This document shows positions 18,575 to 27,710 of a stretch of 64,000 nucleotides of DNA, one piece after another; positions within the stretch are counted from its first letter, which is position 1; each line of letters opens with the position of its first letter. The DNA is from Flavobacterium branchiicola (GTDB lineage: Bacteria > Bacteroidota > Bacteroidia > Flavobacteriales > Flavobacteriaceae), in assembly GCF_018383905.1 (NCBI RefSeq), contig NZ_JAGYWA010000003.1, positions 679,378-743,377 of the forward strand, written 5' to 3'. The position numbers and the translations under genes are program-made. The notes under the pieces were generated by a model. The model saw only the letters and a list, made by a program, of their open reading frames with translations, did not search any database and had not been told where the DNA came from.

Positions 18575-19520
18575 TTTTTATGAAATCCTCAAAGAATTGG
18601 TAAAATTTAAATTAATACAAAAATTAAAGTGGATAATATATGAATAAAAACCACTAAACAGCTTTTTATCTAAAAGGGAAGATTTTTCGGATATTTTACA
18701 GTTTCAAAAATTACCTGCAAACAGGAGAAGAGATAAAACTATTTCATTCAAAAAAATCAAAACAAAAAATGATAAAACATTGTGTAATCATCTTATAGCC
18801 CATTTTTGCAAACTGAACATCTTAAGAACAAAATTGTCTATTGCTTTCTTTAGATAAAAACAACTAATAAATAGAGTAAGGCCTTTCAACCGTTTTTTGT
18901 TAAAATGATAGAATCTCACTTTTTAAAAAGTGGATAATATAGTATCAGAATTAGATTTTACTAAATTTACAAGGTCATTTTGACCATAAATACCCAATAA
19001 ACCATACCAGTGCAAATTGATGGGTTAATATGTAAGACTAAGCTTGCTTAAATTTCCTGTTTTTTGATTTAAGATGTGATTTTTAGGTAATAAAATATCA
19101 GAATCATAAAAAAGAAAGTTAATATTACGAATGCAACAATATTTTTAGCCGTTAATTTTTTGCTTCAGATTGATTTTTGGTGGAATTATATCTCAAAAAT
19201 GAGCTCAAAAAGGCGAATTTCTTTCACTGGTAGGGTTTTCGGTAGTAAATATAATGGCTGATTTATTTTCAAATTATTTTCTTCTTCAAAAAATTCTATC
19301 CATTTCAAAATACTATTTTAACAAATCTTATAATCCATTATTCTGGTAAAAAGTTATCCTTGCCAATACAGTTCAAAGTGAGAAATTCTTCGATTTTTCT
19401 ACTTCTTTTTATTCATTTTTATCTATTCAGGAAAATATACTATTTGTCGCATTTTTTAGAATATTATAAACCTAAAATATTCTTATAATAAGAACGAGTT
19501 TTTTGGTGTATCAAAAATAA

Positions 19521-19546
19521 ACTGGTAGGTACAGGTATGTAACAAA
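19521..19546 (+). promoter_or_regulatory. Matching operator-like site upstream of the alpha-galactosidase gene
   Basis: On the plus strand, ACTGGTAGGTACAGGT followed by ATGTAACAAA. It is identical at 19 of the first 21 positions to the susC site and has the same orientation relative to its gene. The second palindrome is degenerate here. A -7 element follows after 13 bp, versus 12 bp at susC. Confidence 0.6.
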
Positions 19547-19559
19547 TTCTGATTTGTTC

Positions 19560-19567
19560 TACTTTTG
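19560..19567 (+). promoter_or_regulatory. Alpha-galactosidase promoter, -7 element
   Basis: TACTTTTG matches TAnnTTTG. A transcript from here would have a leader of about 215 nt before the ATG at 19792, unusually long. It contains a small hairpin (19618-19640). Confidence 0.55.
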
Positions 19568-19791
19568 AATTTCATAATTTCATAATTTAAGCAACAGAAT
19601 CTCATATCATAGCTATTTATATTGTGAATTCAACAATATAAAACCCCGAATTGCTACATAATGACATTCTCAATCAATTACATTAATTGATCCAATTTTA
19701 GTTTAAAAGTGCCATTGTGCACCTTTCAACTATGCTTTAGAAATTTAAAACCACAATTACAACATACGCTTACTATTACTAAATAACTATT

Positions 19792-21987
19792 ATGAAAAAA
19801 CTATTTCTACTGGCATTCACCATCTTGTTTTGCAAAGTGCAGGCGCAAGAAGCACAAATTAAGATCGAAACCCAAAACACTGCTTTGATTTTAAAAGCGG
19901 CAAAAAACGGATCTCTTTACCAGGCTTATTTAGGGACAAAACTGGAAAGTGACTTTGGATATAACGCTTTATCGAAAGAGAACACCAAATCGTTTGTTAT
20001 TAATGACGGAAATCCTTTGGTTAATTTAAGACATCAGGCTTACCCGACTTATGGTACAGAGAATTTATTTGAATCGGCAATCAGAATGACGCACAATGAC
20101 GGAAACCCATCTCTGGAATTGGTTTACGTAAGTCATAATACTGCAAAAATTGATGGGAATACTACTGAAACTATGGTAAAAATGAAGGACCCTGTTTATC
20201 CTGTAGAGGTAACGCTTCATTACAAATCTTTTTATAAGGAAAATATTATTGAGCAATGGACGGAAATTGTACATCATGAAAAGAAACCTGTAACGCTTTA
20301 TAACTATGCTTCATCAATGTTGCATTTTGATGCAGATCAATACTGGCTGACTCAGTTTCATGGTGACTGGGCAAAGGAAGTTCGCATGCAGGAAAGCCAG
20401 TTAACGAGCGGTACCAAAGTAATTGATTCTAAATTGGGCGTTCGTACCAATATGTATCAGACTCCTGTTTTCTTTCTGTCGCTAAATGCTAAAGCCGAAG
20501 AAAATTCGGGAGATCTTGTTGCCGGGACGATTGCGTGGTCAGGAAATTTTAAATTTGCTTTTGAATTAGACAATAAAAATTCGCTTAGAATAAGTTCCGG
20601 AATCAACCCTTTTGCCTCTGAATATAGTTTACAACCGGGAAAAGTTTTTACAACACCTTCTTTTATTTATACTTTTTCGAATAAAGGAAAAGGACAAGCG
20701 AGCCGAAATTTACATTCATGGGCGAAGAATTATGGAATTAAAGATGGTGATAAATCCCGTTTGACTTTATTAAACAACTGGGAAACGACATTTTTTAATT
20801 TTGATGAAAAGAAGCTAACCGACATGTTTGCCGATTCTAAAACGTTAGGCGTTGATCTATTTTTGCTGGATGATGGCTGGTTTGGAAATAAATACCCAAG
20901 AAGCGGCGATAAATCTGGTTTGGGAGACTGGCAGGCTACTAAAACAAAATTGCCAAACGGAATTGGTTTTCTAATGCAGGAAGCAGAAAAAACGGGCGTA
21001 AAATTCGGAATCTGGATTGAACCGGAAATGGTGAACCCGAAAAGCGAATTGTATGAAAAACATCCGGACTGGGTTTTAAAATTGCCAAACAGACCCGAGA
21101 GTTATTATCGTTCACAATTGGTTCTGGATTTATGCAATCCGCAAGTACAGGATTTTGTTTTCAAGACTGTTGATGATATTATGCAGACCAATTCTGGTGT
21201 TGCCTTTTTTAAATGGGATTGTAACCGAATGATGACCAACGCCTACTCTACTTATTTAAAGAATCAGCAATCACATTTGTTTATTGAATATACTAACGGT
21301 TTATATAAAGTTTTAGATCGAATTAAAACAAAATATCCGCATTTACCTATGATGCTTTGCGCCGGCGGTGGCGGAAGAACCGATTACGCACTGCTTAATT
21401 ATTTCACTGAATTTTGGGCAAGTGACAATACCGATCCGTTCAACAGAGTATTTATACAATGGGGATATTCTCAGTTTTTCCCGGCATTTTCAATCTGTAA
21501 TCATGTTACTTCATGGGGAAATCAGTCTATTAAATTCAAAACTGATGTTGCCATGATGGGTAAATTAGGTTTTGATATTAATATAAAGGAACTGAAAGAA
21601 AAAGAATTAAAATATACTCAGGATGCAGTTGCCAACTACAAACGCTTAAGTGAGGTAATCTGGCATGGCGATATGTACAGAATGGTTTCTCCTTATGAGG
21701 AAACCCGTGCCGTTTTAATGTATGTAAACGAGTCTAAAAGCAAAGCTGTTTTATTCTCTTATACACTACATCCGCTTTATGATCCGCAATATAATGCTGT
21801 TCGCTTTCAGGGATTAGATCCAAAGAAAACATATAAAATAGAAGAAATAAACATAATGCCTGAAGCAAAAAAAACGATTGAAGAATCTGGCGAATCTTTT
21901 ACAGGAGATTACCTGATGAATGTAGGTTTAAGAGTTTCTTCCTCTAAAGTAGAATCTAGCGTTGTACTGGAAATCACAGAAATATAA
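19792..21987 (+). CDS. Exported GH36-type alpha-galactosidase
   Basis: A 731-aa protein with signal peptide (MKKLFLLAFTILFCKVQA|QE). It follows the GH36 order: N-terminal beta-sandwich (about 20-320), catalytic barrel with LLNNWETTFFNF, LFLLDDGWFG (about 357-365), GIWIEPEMVNPKSELYEKHP (about 406-425), the nucleophile aspartate in FFKWDCNR (D476) and the acid/base region SDNTDP (544-549), then a C-terminal beta domain. It hydrolyses terminal alpha-1,6-linked galactose from raffinose-type sugars or galactomannan side chains. It diverges from the SusCD operon and shares its operator-like element, so I infer joint induction. A hairpin terminator follows. Confidence 0.93.
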   Translation: MKKLFLLAFTILFCKVQAQEAQIKIETQNTALILKAAKNGSLYQAYLGTKLESDFGYNALSKENTKSFVINDGNPLVNLRHQAYPTYGTENLFESAIRMTHNDGNPSLELVYVSHNTAKIDGNTTETMVKMKDPVYPVEVTLHYKSFYKENIIEQWTEIVHHEKKPVTLYNYASSMLHFDADQYWLTQFHGDWAKEVRMQESQLTSGTKVIDSKLGVRTNMYQTPVFFLSLNAKAEENSGDLVAGTIAWSGNFKFAFELDNKNSLRISSGINPFASEYSLQPGKVFTTPSFIYTFSNKGKGQASRNLHSWAKNYGIKDGDKSRLTLLNNWETTFFNFDEKKLTDMFADSKTLGVDLFLLDDGWFGNKYPRSGDKSGLGDWQATKTKLPNGIGFLMQEAEKTGVKFGIWIEPEMVNPKSELYEKHPDWVLKLPNRPESYYRSQLVLDLCNPQVQDFVFKTVDDIMQTNSGVAFFKWDCNRMMTNAYSTYLKNQQSHLFIEYTNGLYKVLDRIKTKYPHLPMMLCAGGGGRTDYALLNYFTEFWASDNTDPFNRVFIQWGYSQFFPAFSICNHVTSWGNQSIKFKTDVAMMGKLGFDINIKELKEKELKYTQDAVANYKRLSEVIWHGDMYRMVSPYEETRAVLMYVNESKSKAVLFSYTLHPLYDPQYNAVRFQGLDPKKTYKIEEINIMPEAKKTIEESGESFTGDYLMNVGLRVSSSKVESSVVLEITEI

Positions 21988-22043
21988 AGTTCTATAAGAA
22001 ACTTTAAAAAGAGCCCCCAAATATTTTGAATTAGTGTTAGTAT

Positions 22044-22084
22044 AAAAGCCTTTCTATGGAGAAATCCATTCGAAAGGCTTTTTT
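22044..22084 (+). terminator. Terminator after the alpha-galactosidase gene
   Basis: AAAAGCCTTTC / GAAAGGCTTTT stem with T-run, 57 bp after the stop; an inner ATGGA/TCCAT pair extends the hairpin. Confidence 0.75.
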
Positions 22085-22100
22085 ACATTTTAAAATAGCA

Positions 22101-22188
22101 CGCGGATAAAACGGATTTACTTCGTAAAAACGCGGATAAAACGGATTTTTTTTAAATTCTTTATACAAATCCGTTTTATCCGCGTTTT
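22101..22188. repeat. Direct and inverted CGCGGATAAAACGGATTT repeats
   Basis: CGCGGATAAAACGGATTT occurs at 22101-22118 and again at 22131-22148. The exact inverse lies at 22167-22184. The inner arms extend to a perfect 22-bp inverted repeat (22127-22148 and 22167-22188). It lies in the 413-bp convergent gap 21988-22400, which otherwise holds the terminator and repeat copy B. Confidence 0.75.
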
Positions 22189-22241
22189 CATGATAATGAA
22201 TCTGTCTAATCCGCGTCAAAATTTATGTTATTTTAATTACC

Positions 22242-22375
22242 CCCAACGGGTTAAGATCATTAAAAAAACAAGCTTTAACACATAGCTATGTGCATTGAAA
22301 TTAGTGAAACGCCTTTTTCTAAAGTTTAGAAAAGCTATGTTTCTATGTGTTAAAACAAATTTCACCCAACGGATT
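22242..22375 (+). repeat. MITE-like dispersed repeat, copy B (short form)
   Basis: Starts CCCAACGGGTTAAG and ends CACCCAACGGATT. The core 22275-22354 begins TTAACACATAGCTATGTG, contains AGTGAAACGCCTTTTT and ends CTATGTTTCTATGTGTTAA. It lacks the left extension present in copies A and C. Confidence 0.75.
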
Positions 22376-22400
22376 TTTATCAGTATACTTTTTAAGTGGT

Positions 22401-23804
22401 CTATTTTACTTTTTCCGGTAAAGGCATTTTCCAAACCCCATTAATTACATCGGGTTGTGGTCCGTAAATACGCATTACATACATAAAATTTTCATTTTTA
22501 GGCGTAGGCAGCCAATTGCTTTCTTTGTCTTTTCCCGGCGATGTTGCTTCTAAATAAATTATCAAATCTCCGTTGGCTTCATATTTCAGGCCTTTTGTTT
22601 TTTCTCCAATAGAATATCTCTGAATTGGATTTGGAACCAAAAAACGTTTAGGTAAATTATACATCGTAATACTCCAGAAATACTTGGCTTCAGGAAGCTG
22701 ATTTTTTGAAAATCGTATTACATATTTATTATTTCCTGATAAAGGCTGATTGTCTTTATCAACAGCACTTCCAGTATAAACGGCTTCCTCTTTTGTATTA
22801 CCGTATATTCCTGCAGCTGCGGCAATGGCGCGATTCAAATAGTTATTTTTTAATGCCGCTCTTGTACCAAATAAGCTTGTATAATCTTTAACCTCATTTG
22901 TTTTAGTTTCCAATTCCTGTTTCGCTTCTGCGATTCCTTTTTCTATGGCTTTTATGGTTTCTGCGGGATATTTAGAACTATCAAAAGCTACACCCGGAAC
23001 AATTCCTATTTTAGCAAAACGTTCGCGAAGTCCCTTTTCGCTTTCATCTACACTCGCGTATTGCAATAACGAATTCAATACATTAATAAATTCCGGAGAA
23101 CTAAAATCGGCTTCTTTCCAGGCAGGAAGTGGCAAATTGTATTTTTTTTCAGCCGGAACAGCTTCTTTTGTGTATTCGTGTAACGGAATCAATTTGTATT
23201 GTGCTTGTATTTTTTTAAGATTAGGTATATCTGCAGGGCTATCCAACTCTGTACGACCAATTAAAAAAATTAAATTCGTCTCTGAATGTAAAACTTTATC
23301 AATTCCTTTTGGTGTTTCACCTTTCCAGTCCGGACCCGCGATAAGGTATTTTCCTCCCTGATTTCCTGTTGCGCGCGATCCAACATATTCAAAATTAAAA
23401 GTATACAAATCTGTCAATTGCATCACAAAATAGCGGTCACCGTCAATTTTTGGAATCTGAAGAATTACAGGTTCATCAGAAACATTAATCGCTGCTGTAG
23501 AATATGGAGTATCATTATTTATGGTTACAACCAATGTATCCGCAGGCGTGGCGCTCATGGCAACGCTTCTAAATTTATTAAATCCCATAAATTCTTTTGC
23601 ATCTTTATTGACTGCACTGGAATATATAGTCTTGTAATTATAAAATATTGGATACCCATAAATCCAGGCTTCTTTTGCAATGGCCGTTATCGAGTCTGAA
23701 GAAATATTGGCATCAACAGCATTTGTTGCATCGGCAAATTTTTCTTTCTTGCAGGCTGTTGTTATTAAAAATGCAATAATTAAAATGGAAGTAAGCTTTT
23801 TCAT
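22401..23804 (-). CDS. DUF1254/DUF1214 domain lipoprotein
   Basis: A 467-aa lipoprotein (MKKLTSILIIAFLITTACKK, lipobox). The DUF1254 part runs from AIAKEAWIYGYPIFYNYKTI (about 42-62) through NNDTPYSTAAINVSDEPVIL and GDRYFVMQLTDLYTFNFEYVG. The DUF1214 part is C-terminal, with KYVIRFSKNQLPEAKYFWSI and DLIIYLEATSPGKDKESNWLPTP. The two-domain layout and length are normal. The family is widespread, structurally beta-rich and without a settled biochemical role. Monocistronic; no clue from neighbours. Confidence 0.9.
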   Translation of the reverse strand: MKKLTSILIIAFLITTACKKEKFADATNAVDANISSDSITAIAKEAWIYGYPIFYNYKTIYSSAVNKDAKEFMGFNKFRSVAMSATPADTLVVTINNDTPYSTAAINVSDEPVILQIPKIDGDRYFVMQLTDLYTFNFEYVGSRATGNQGGKYLIAGPDWKGETPKGIDKVLHSETNLIFLIGRTELDSPADIPNLKKIQAQYKLIPLHEYTKEAVPAEKKYNLPLPAWKEADFSSPEFINVLNSLLQYASVDESEKGLRERFAKIGIVPGVAFDSSKYPAETIKAIEKGIAEAKQELETKTNEVKDYTSLFGTRAALKNNYLNRAIAAAAGIYGNTKEEAVYTGSAVDKDNQPLSGNNKYVIRFSKNQLPEAKYFWSITMYNLPKRFLVPNPIQRYSIGEKTKGLKYEANGDLIIYLEATSPGKDKESNWLPTPKNENFMYVMRIYGPQPDVINGVWKMPLPEKVK

Positions 23805-24116
23805 AATTGTGGTTTAGGCGGTTTTACAAAAGGTCTGTTTAGTAACATCTTATAAAATTAAATTAAAAAAAAGTACTTCTTTCTTTTCAGGTTCAAACAT
23901 GGTTGCAAATTATAAGTTGCAACCATGTTTAGTACATTTTAAGTGTCATTTATTATTGAAAAACACTGAAACTAATACCATTAATCCGAAAATGAAGACT
24001 TTAAAAAATGTTTAAAAATGCGCTCTTTTTTAAGAAAGTATTTCAACAAAACACAGAAAATAAAAGAATTAAAAGTTTTTTTATCAAATATCTTGTATAA
24101 ACATGCATAGTTTATT
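23805..24116. other. Intergenic spacer before the B12 operon
   Basis: AT-rich spacer between the divergent DUF1254 gene and the cobalamin riboswitch. A short imperfect inverted pair GGTTCAAACATGGTTGCAA / TTGCAACCATG lies around 23890-23928. No coding potential seen. Confidence 0.5.
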
Positions 24117-24124
24117 TACCTTTG
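24117..24124 (+). promoter_or_regulatory. Promoter of the B12 uptake operon, -7 element
   Basis: TACCTTTG matches TAnnTTTG. A TTG at 24093-24095 lies 21 bp upstream, the expected -33 spacing. Transcription would start just before the riboswitch. Confidence 0.65.
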
Positions 24125-24129
24125 CGCCC

Positions 24130-24375
24130 GCAATGGTTTAGCTATACTTATCAAGTTTAGTTAACGAAGAGGGAATCAGGTGCAAATCCTGAACAAGCCC
24201 GTTACTGTAAATTCCATGCAACATTTTGGCAGATTTTGTGCTTTTTAAAAGCTTTTAAAATCTAATCTTTTGCCACTGCATTTTTTCTAAATGTGGGAAG
24301 GCCGATCAAAATGGGAATAAGTCAGGAGACCTGCCACTGCACATAAATTCAGACTCTCGTGGACCAGAGTTTTGA
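24130..24375 (+). ncRNA. Cobalamin riboswitch
   Basis: The leader shows the conserved cobalamin aptamer blocks in order: GGGAATCAGGTGCAAATCC (24171-24189), GCCCGTTACTGTAA (24197-24210), GTGGGAAGGCCGATC-type segment (24293-24307), then GTCAGGAGACCTGCC (24321-24335), which contains the B12 box. A following ACTCT...AGAGT hairpin (about 24353-24371) may be the regulatory kissing-loop stem. Binding of adenosyl- or hydroxocobalamin would lower expression of the downstream btuB-like operon. Ends are approximate. Confidence 0.92.
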
Positions 24376-24454
24376 AAAAAGCACAACTATCAAACTAACA
24401 TTTGATTTCGATTTTTCCGTTAATAACTATTTAGTTTAAATAGAGTATTTTATT

Positions 24455-26506
24455 ATGCACTTATGTAAACATAGGCGTTATCGCCTGCTACATGGTGGCT
24501 TATTCTCATTGGCGTGGATTTTATTTATAAGTCCGGTTTATGCACAGGATAAACCCCATGAGGTTCATAAAGAAGCTGATTCTTTGCAACCTAACCATTT
24601 AAAAGAGGTAATTCTAACTACAAGCAAACGCGAGTTTAAGTTAGAATCGCCAATGCCGGTTCAGATCCTGTCCGGAAAACAACTGGAAAAACTCAACAGT
24701 CTTACGGTTGCCGATGCGATACGGTATTTTTCGGGCGTTCAGCTAAAAGATTATGGCGGAATTGGCGGTTTAAAAACCATCAATGTCCGAAGTTTGGGAA
24801 GCGCACACACAGCAGTTTTTTATGACGGAATGAGCGTGGCAAATGCCCAAAACGGACAAGTTGATTTAGGCAAATATACGCTTGACAATATTGAAGCCAT
24901 CGAACTATATAATGGTCAGAAATCGACTATTTTTCAGCCTGCGAGAGGTTTTTTTGCTTCAAGTACACTTTATCTCAAAACCAAAACTCCTGTCTTTACT
25001 TCCGGAAAAAAGGCAAATGTAAAAGCTTCTGTTAAAACAGGATCATTCGGACTTTTTAATCCTTCTGTGCTTTATCAGCAAAAAATAACTTCTACAATCT
25101 CACTTACGGCAAGTACAGAATGGCTTACTGCCGATGGAAAATACAAATATCGTTATCAGAAAAAAAACGGTTATGATACTACAGCCGTTCGGCAAAATGG
25201 AGATATTGAGGCTTTACGAAGTGAATTAAATCTTCATGCCAAAGTAGGTGCAAACGGAGAAGCTTCACTTAAAGCCTATTACTACGATTCAGAACGCGGA
25301 CTTCCAGGTGCCATTCTCGCCAACCGCTACGATTACTACCAAAGACAATGGGACAGGAACTTTTTTGTTCACGGATCGTATCAAAATACATTTTCAAAAA
25401 AATACGAATTATTAGCCAATGTAAAATTCAGCAGAGATTATAGTCGTTATATCGATCCGGATTATAAAACGCTTGAAGGCGCACTGGATAATCGTTATTA
25501 TCAAAATGAATTTTATGCCTCGGTTGTCAATCAGTATACGGTTAAGGATTGGTGGAAAGTATCTTTTGCAACCGATTTTTCTATTAATACGCTCGATGCC
25601 AATTTATACCGATTTCCGTACCCGACGCGATATTCTTATTTAGGTGCATTATCTACCGAAATGCATTGGCAAAGACTCGATATTCAGGCCAATCTTTTAG
25701 GCGCTTATGTTGATGAACAGGTCAAATATTATCAGCAAGGCGATAGTCAGCATGTTTTTTGTCCGGTTGTTTCGGCTTCGTTTCAGCCATTCGACAGCAA
25801 AAACTTCAGAATAAGAGCATTTTATAAAGAATCTTTCAGAATGCCTACTTTCAATGATTTGTATTATACTTTTATAGGCAACAGTTCTTTAAAACCTGAA
25901 TTTACAACACAATACGATTTTGGAACGACTTACCTAATTGAGCCCAAAAAGTTTTTACAATCCGCATCTTTCCAGGCCGATGTTTATTACAATAAAGTAA
26001 AAGACAAAATTGTGGCCATGCCCTCTTCTAACCTTTTTAGATGGACAATGATGAATCTTGGTGTCGTAGATATTCGGGGTCTGGAACTCAATACCAACTT
26101 TGTTTTTAGATTTCCAGAGCAAATATTTCTTGATTTAGGTTTGAGTTATACCTATCAGAAGGCAATAGACATTACACCAAAAGGCACTACTTACGGAGAT
26201 CAGATTCCTTACACACCACGCAATAGCGGCACGGTAACCTCATCTGTAAACTGGAAAAACTGGTCAGTCAATTACAGTTTTATTTATACAGGAGAACGAT
26301 ACAGTCAAAAAGCCAATATACCTGTAAATTATGTAAAGCCTTGGTACACCAGCGATATGGCTTTGATATGGGATGGGAAAATTTCAAAATTCCCAACAAA
26401 AGTAAGTGGTGAAATCAATAATGTATTTAACCAATATTACGATGTCGTCCTGAACTTTCCTATGCCGGGAAGAAATTACCGTCTTACATTATCCGTCAAT
26501 TTTTGA
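24455..26506 (+). CDS. BtuB-like TonB-dependent cobalamin receptor
   Basis: A 683-aa outer-membrane receptor. Signal peptide MHLCKHRRYRLLHGG...PVYA|Q. TonB box region LKEVILTTSKRE (about 49-60). Plug with PMPVQILSGKQLEKL, DAIRYFSGVQLKDYGGIGGL (about 87-106) and TINVRSLGSAHTAVFYDG. The barrel ends in the aromatic-terminal strand GRNYRLTLSVNF. The plug and length fit BtuB-type vitamin receptors, not SusC. The riboswitch 80 bp upstream directly supports cobalamin as substrate. It is the first gene of an operon with two lipoproteins (30- and 10-bp gaps). Confidence 0.92.
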   Translation: MHLCKHRRYRLLHGGLFSLAWILFISPVYAQDKPHEVHKEADSLQPNHLKEVILTTSKREFKLESPMPVQILSGKQLEKLNSLTVADAIRYFSGVQLKDYGGIGGLKTINVRSLGSAHTAVFYDGMSVANAQNGQVDLGKYTLDNIEAIELYNGQKSTIFQPARGFFASSTLYLKTKTPVFTSGKKANVKASVKTGSFGLFNPSVLYQQKITSTISLTASTEWLTADGKYKYRYQKKNGYDTTAVRQNGDIEALRSELNLHAKVGANGEASLKAYYYDSERGLPGAILANRYDYYQRQWDRNFFVHGSYQNTFSKKYELLANVKFSRDYSRYIDPDYKTLEGALDNRYYQNEFYASVVNQYTVKDWWKVSFATDFSINTLDANLYRFPYPTRYSYLGALSTEMHWQRLDIQANLLGAYVDEQVKYYQQGDSQHVFCPVVSASFQPFDSKNFRIRAFYKESFRMPTFNDLYYTFIGNSSLKPEFTTQYDFGTTYLIEPKKFLQSASFQADVYYNKVKDKIVAMPSSNLFRWTMMNLGVVDIRGLELNTNFVFRFPEQIFLDLGLSYTYQKAIDITPKGTTYGDQIPYTPRNSGTVTSSVNWKNWSVNYSFIYTGERYSQKANIPVNYVKPWYTSDMALIWDGKISKFPTKVSGEINNVFNQYYDVVLNFPMPGRNYRLTLSVNF

Positions 26507-26536
26507 TGAGAACATTCAAAACCTAAATAAACAACT

Positions 26537-27700
26537 ATGAAAACAAATTTTAAATTTTGGCTCTTACTCGCTTTTATAGCCATTGGCCTTCAGGGATGTC
26601 AGGAAGAGGATCCCATTATTCCCGAAGAAGTCGTTGTGCTTCCGCCCGAAGTTGTCACAACAGTAGATGGTTTTTATCTGCTTAATGAAGGAAACATGAA
26701 CATGAACAAAGCTTCATTAGATTATTATGATTATGCTACCGGAACGTACCGTCGTAATGTATACGGACAGGCAAATCCTGATGCTACATTAGGTTTGGGA
26801 GATGTTGGAAACGATATTGGCGTTTACGGAAGTAAAGTATATGCAGTGATCAATAACTCTAACAAAATTGAAGTTATGGATGCAACGACTTCTAAACGTT
26901 TGAAAGTTATTGAGGTAAAAAACTGTAGATACATAACATTTGCAAACGGAAAAGCTTTTGCAAGTGCGTATGATGGCGAAGTAGAACTGGGTGAAAATTC
27001 CCCAAACGGATTTGTAGCCGAAATTGACACTACAGCATTGCAAATTACCAGAACAGTAAAAGTAGGCCGTCAGCCTGAGGAAATGGCCGTTGTGGGAGAC
27101 AAACTTTATGTAGCCAATTCAGGAGGTTATAGTCCGCCTAATTATGAAAAAACAATTTCGGTAATCGATCTAAAAACGTTTACAAAAACCAAAGATATAG
27201 AAGTCGCTATTAATCTTCACCGCCTTGAAGCCGATGCCGATGGCGATTTGTACGTAAGTTCAAGAGGTGATTATTATGATATTCCTTCAAAACTTTATGT
27301 GATTGATACCAAAACCGATCAGATCAAGAAATCCTTTGATATTGCTTGTTCCAATCTTACTATCGTGGGCGACAAAGCCTACATTATTGGATCAGAATTT
27401 AGTTATACCACTTTCGATTATAAGATTAATTATTCTGTGATCGATGTAAAAAGCGAGACTTTACTTTCCGGAAGTTTTTTACCTAAAGCGGTTACAGACG
27501 AAATTAAAACGCCTTACGGTTTAGCTGTTGATCCAATATCCTTAAACATCTTCGTTACAGATGCCGGTGATTATGTTTCGCCAGGAAAACTGTATTGTAT
27601 TGATCAAAATGGTCAAACAAAATTTACTGTAACAACTGGTGATATTCCTGCTCATTTTGCTTTTAAACTAAAGAAAACAATAAAAACTAAAAACCCTTAA
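26537..27700 (+). CDS. BtuG-like beta-propeller surface lipoprotein (DUF5074/YncE type)
   Basis: A 387-aa lipoprotein (FIAIGLQGCQEED lipobox). The mature protein is a run of propeller-type repeats of the form 'V.DKLYVANSGG...ISVIDLKT' (about 170-205), 'DGDLYVSSRGDYYDIPSKLYVIDTKTDQIKKSF' and 'YGLAVDPISLNIFVTDAGDY'. In Bacteroides, BtuG proteins are propeller lipoproteins that sit on BtuB and bind B12 very tightly. The position between a riboswitch-controlled BtuB and another lipoprotein makes that role likely here. Sequence identity to BtuG was not tested. Confidence 0.82.
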   Translation: MKTNFKFWLLLAFIAIGLQGCQEEDPIIPEEVVVLPPEVVTTVDGFYLLNEGNMNMNKASLDYYDYATGTYRRNVYGQANPDATLGLGDVGNDIGVYGSKVYAVINNSNKIEVMDATTSKRLKVIEVKNCRYITFANGKAFASAYDGEVELGENSPNGFVAEIDTTALQITRTVKVGRQPEEMAVVGDKLYVANSGGYSPPNYEKTISVIDLKTFTKTKDIEVAINLHRLEADADGDLYVSSRGDYYDIPSKLYVIDTKTDQIKKSFDIACSNLTIVGDKAYIIGSEFSYTTFDYKINYSVIDVKSETLLSGSFLPKAVTDEIKTPYGLAVDPISLNIFVTDAGDYVSPGKLYCIDQNGQTKFTVTTGDIPAHFAFKLKKTIKTKNP

Positions 27701-27710
27701 ATTTTAAAAC

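Larger units (their letters stand above)
18435..19791. other. 1.36-kb divergent regulatory region of the polysaccharide locus
   Basis: No coding sequence is seen between susC and the alpha-galactosidase gene. The two edges each hold a promoter with the same operator-like element (18549-18574 and 19521-19546). In between is very AT-rich DNA. A 15-bp direct repeat, AAAGTGGATAATATA, occurs at 18626-18640 and 18927-18941. In the alpha-galactosidase leader there is a hairpin TATATTGT / ACAATATA at 19618-19640. The middle could hold a decayed gene, but I see no residual frame. Confidence 0.6.

Noticed and set aside
18981..19040. A third operator copy around ACCATACCAGTGC
   Set aside because: Only a 9-10 bp resemblance to the two good sites, with no palindrome and no adjacent -7 element.
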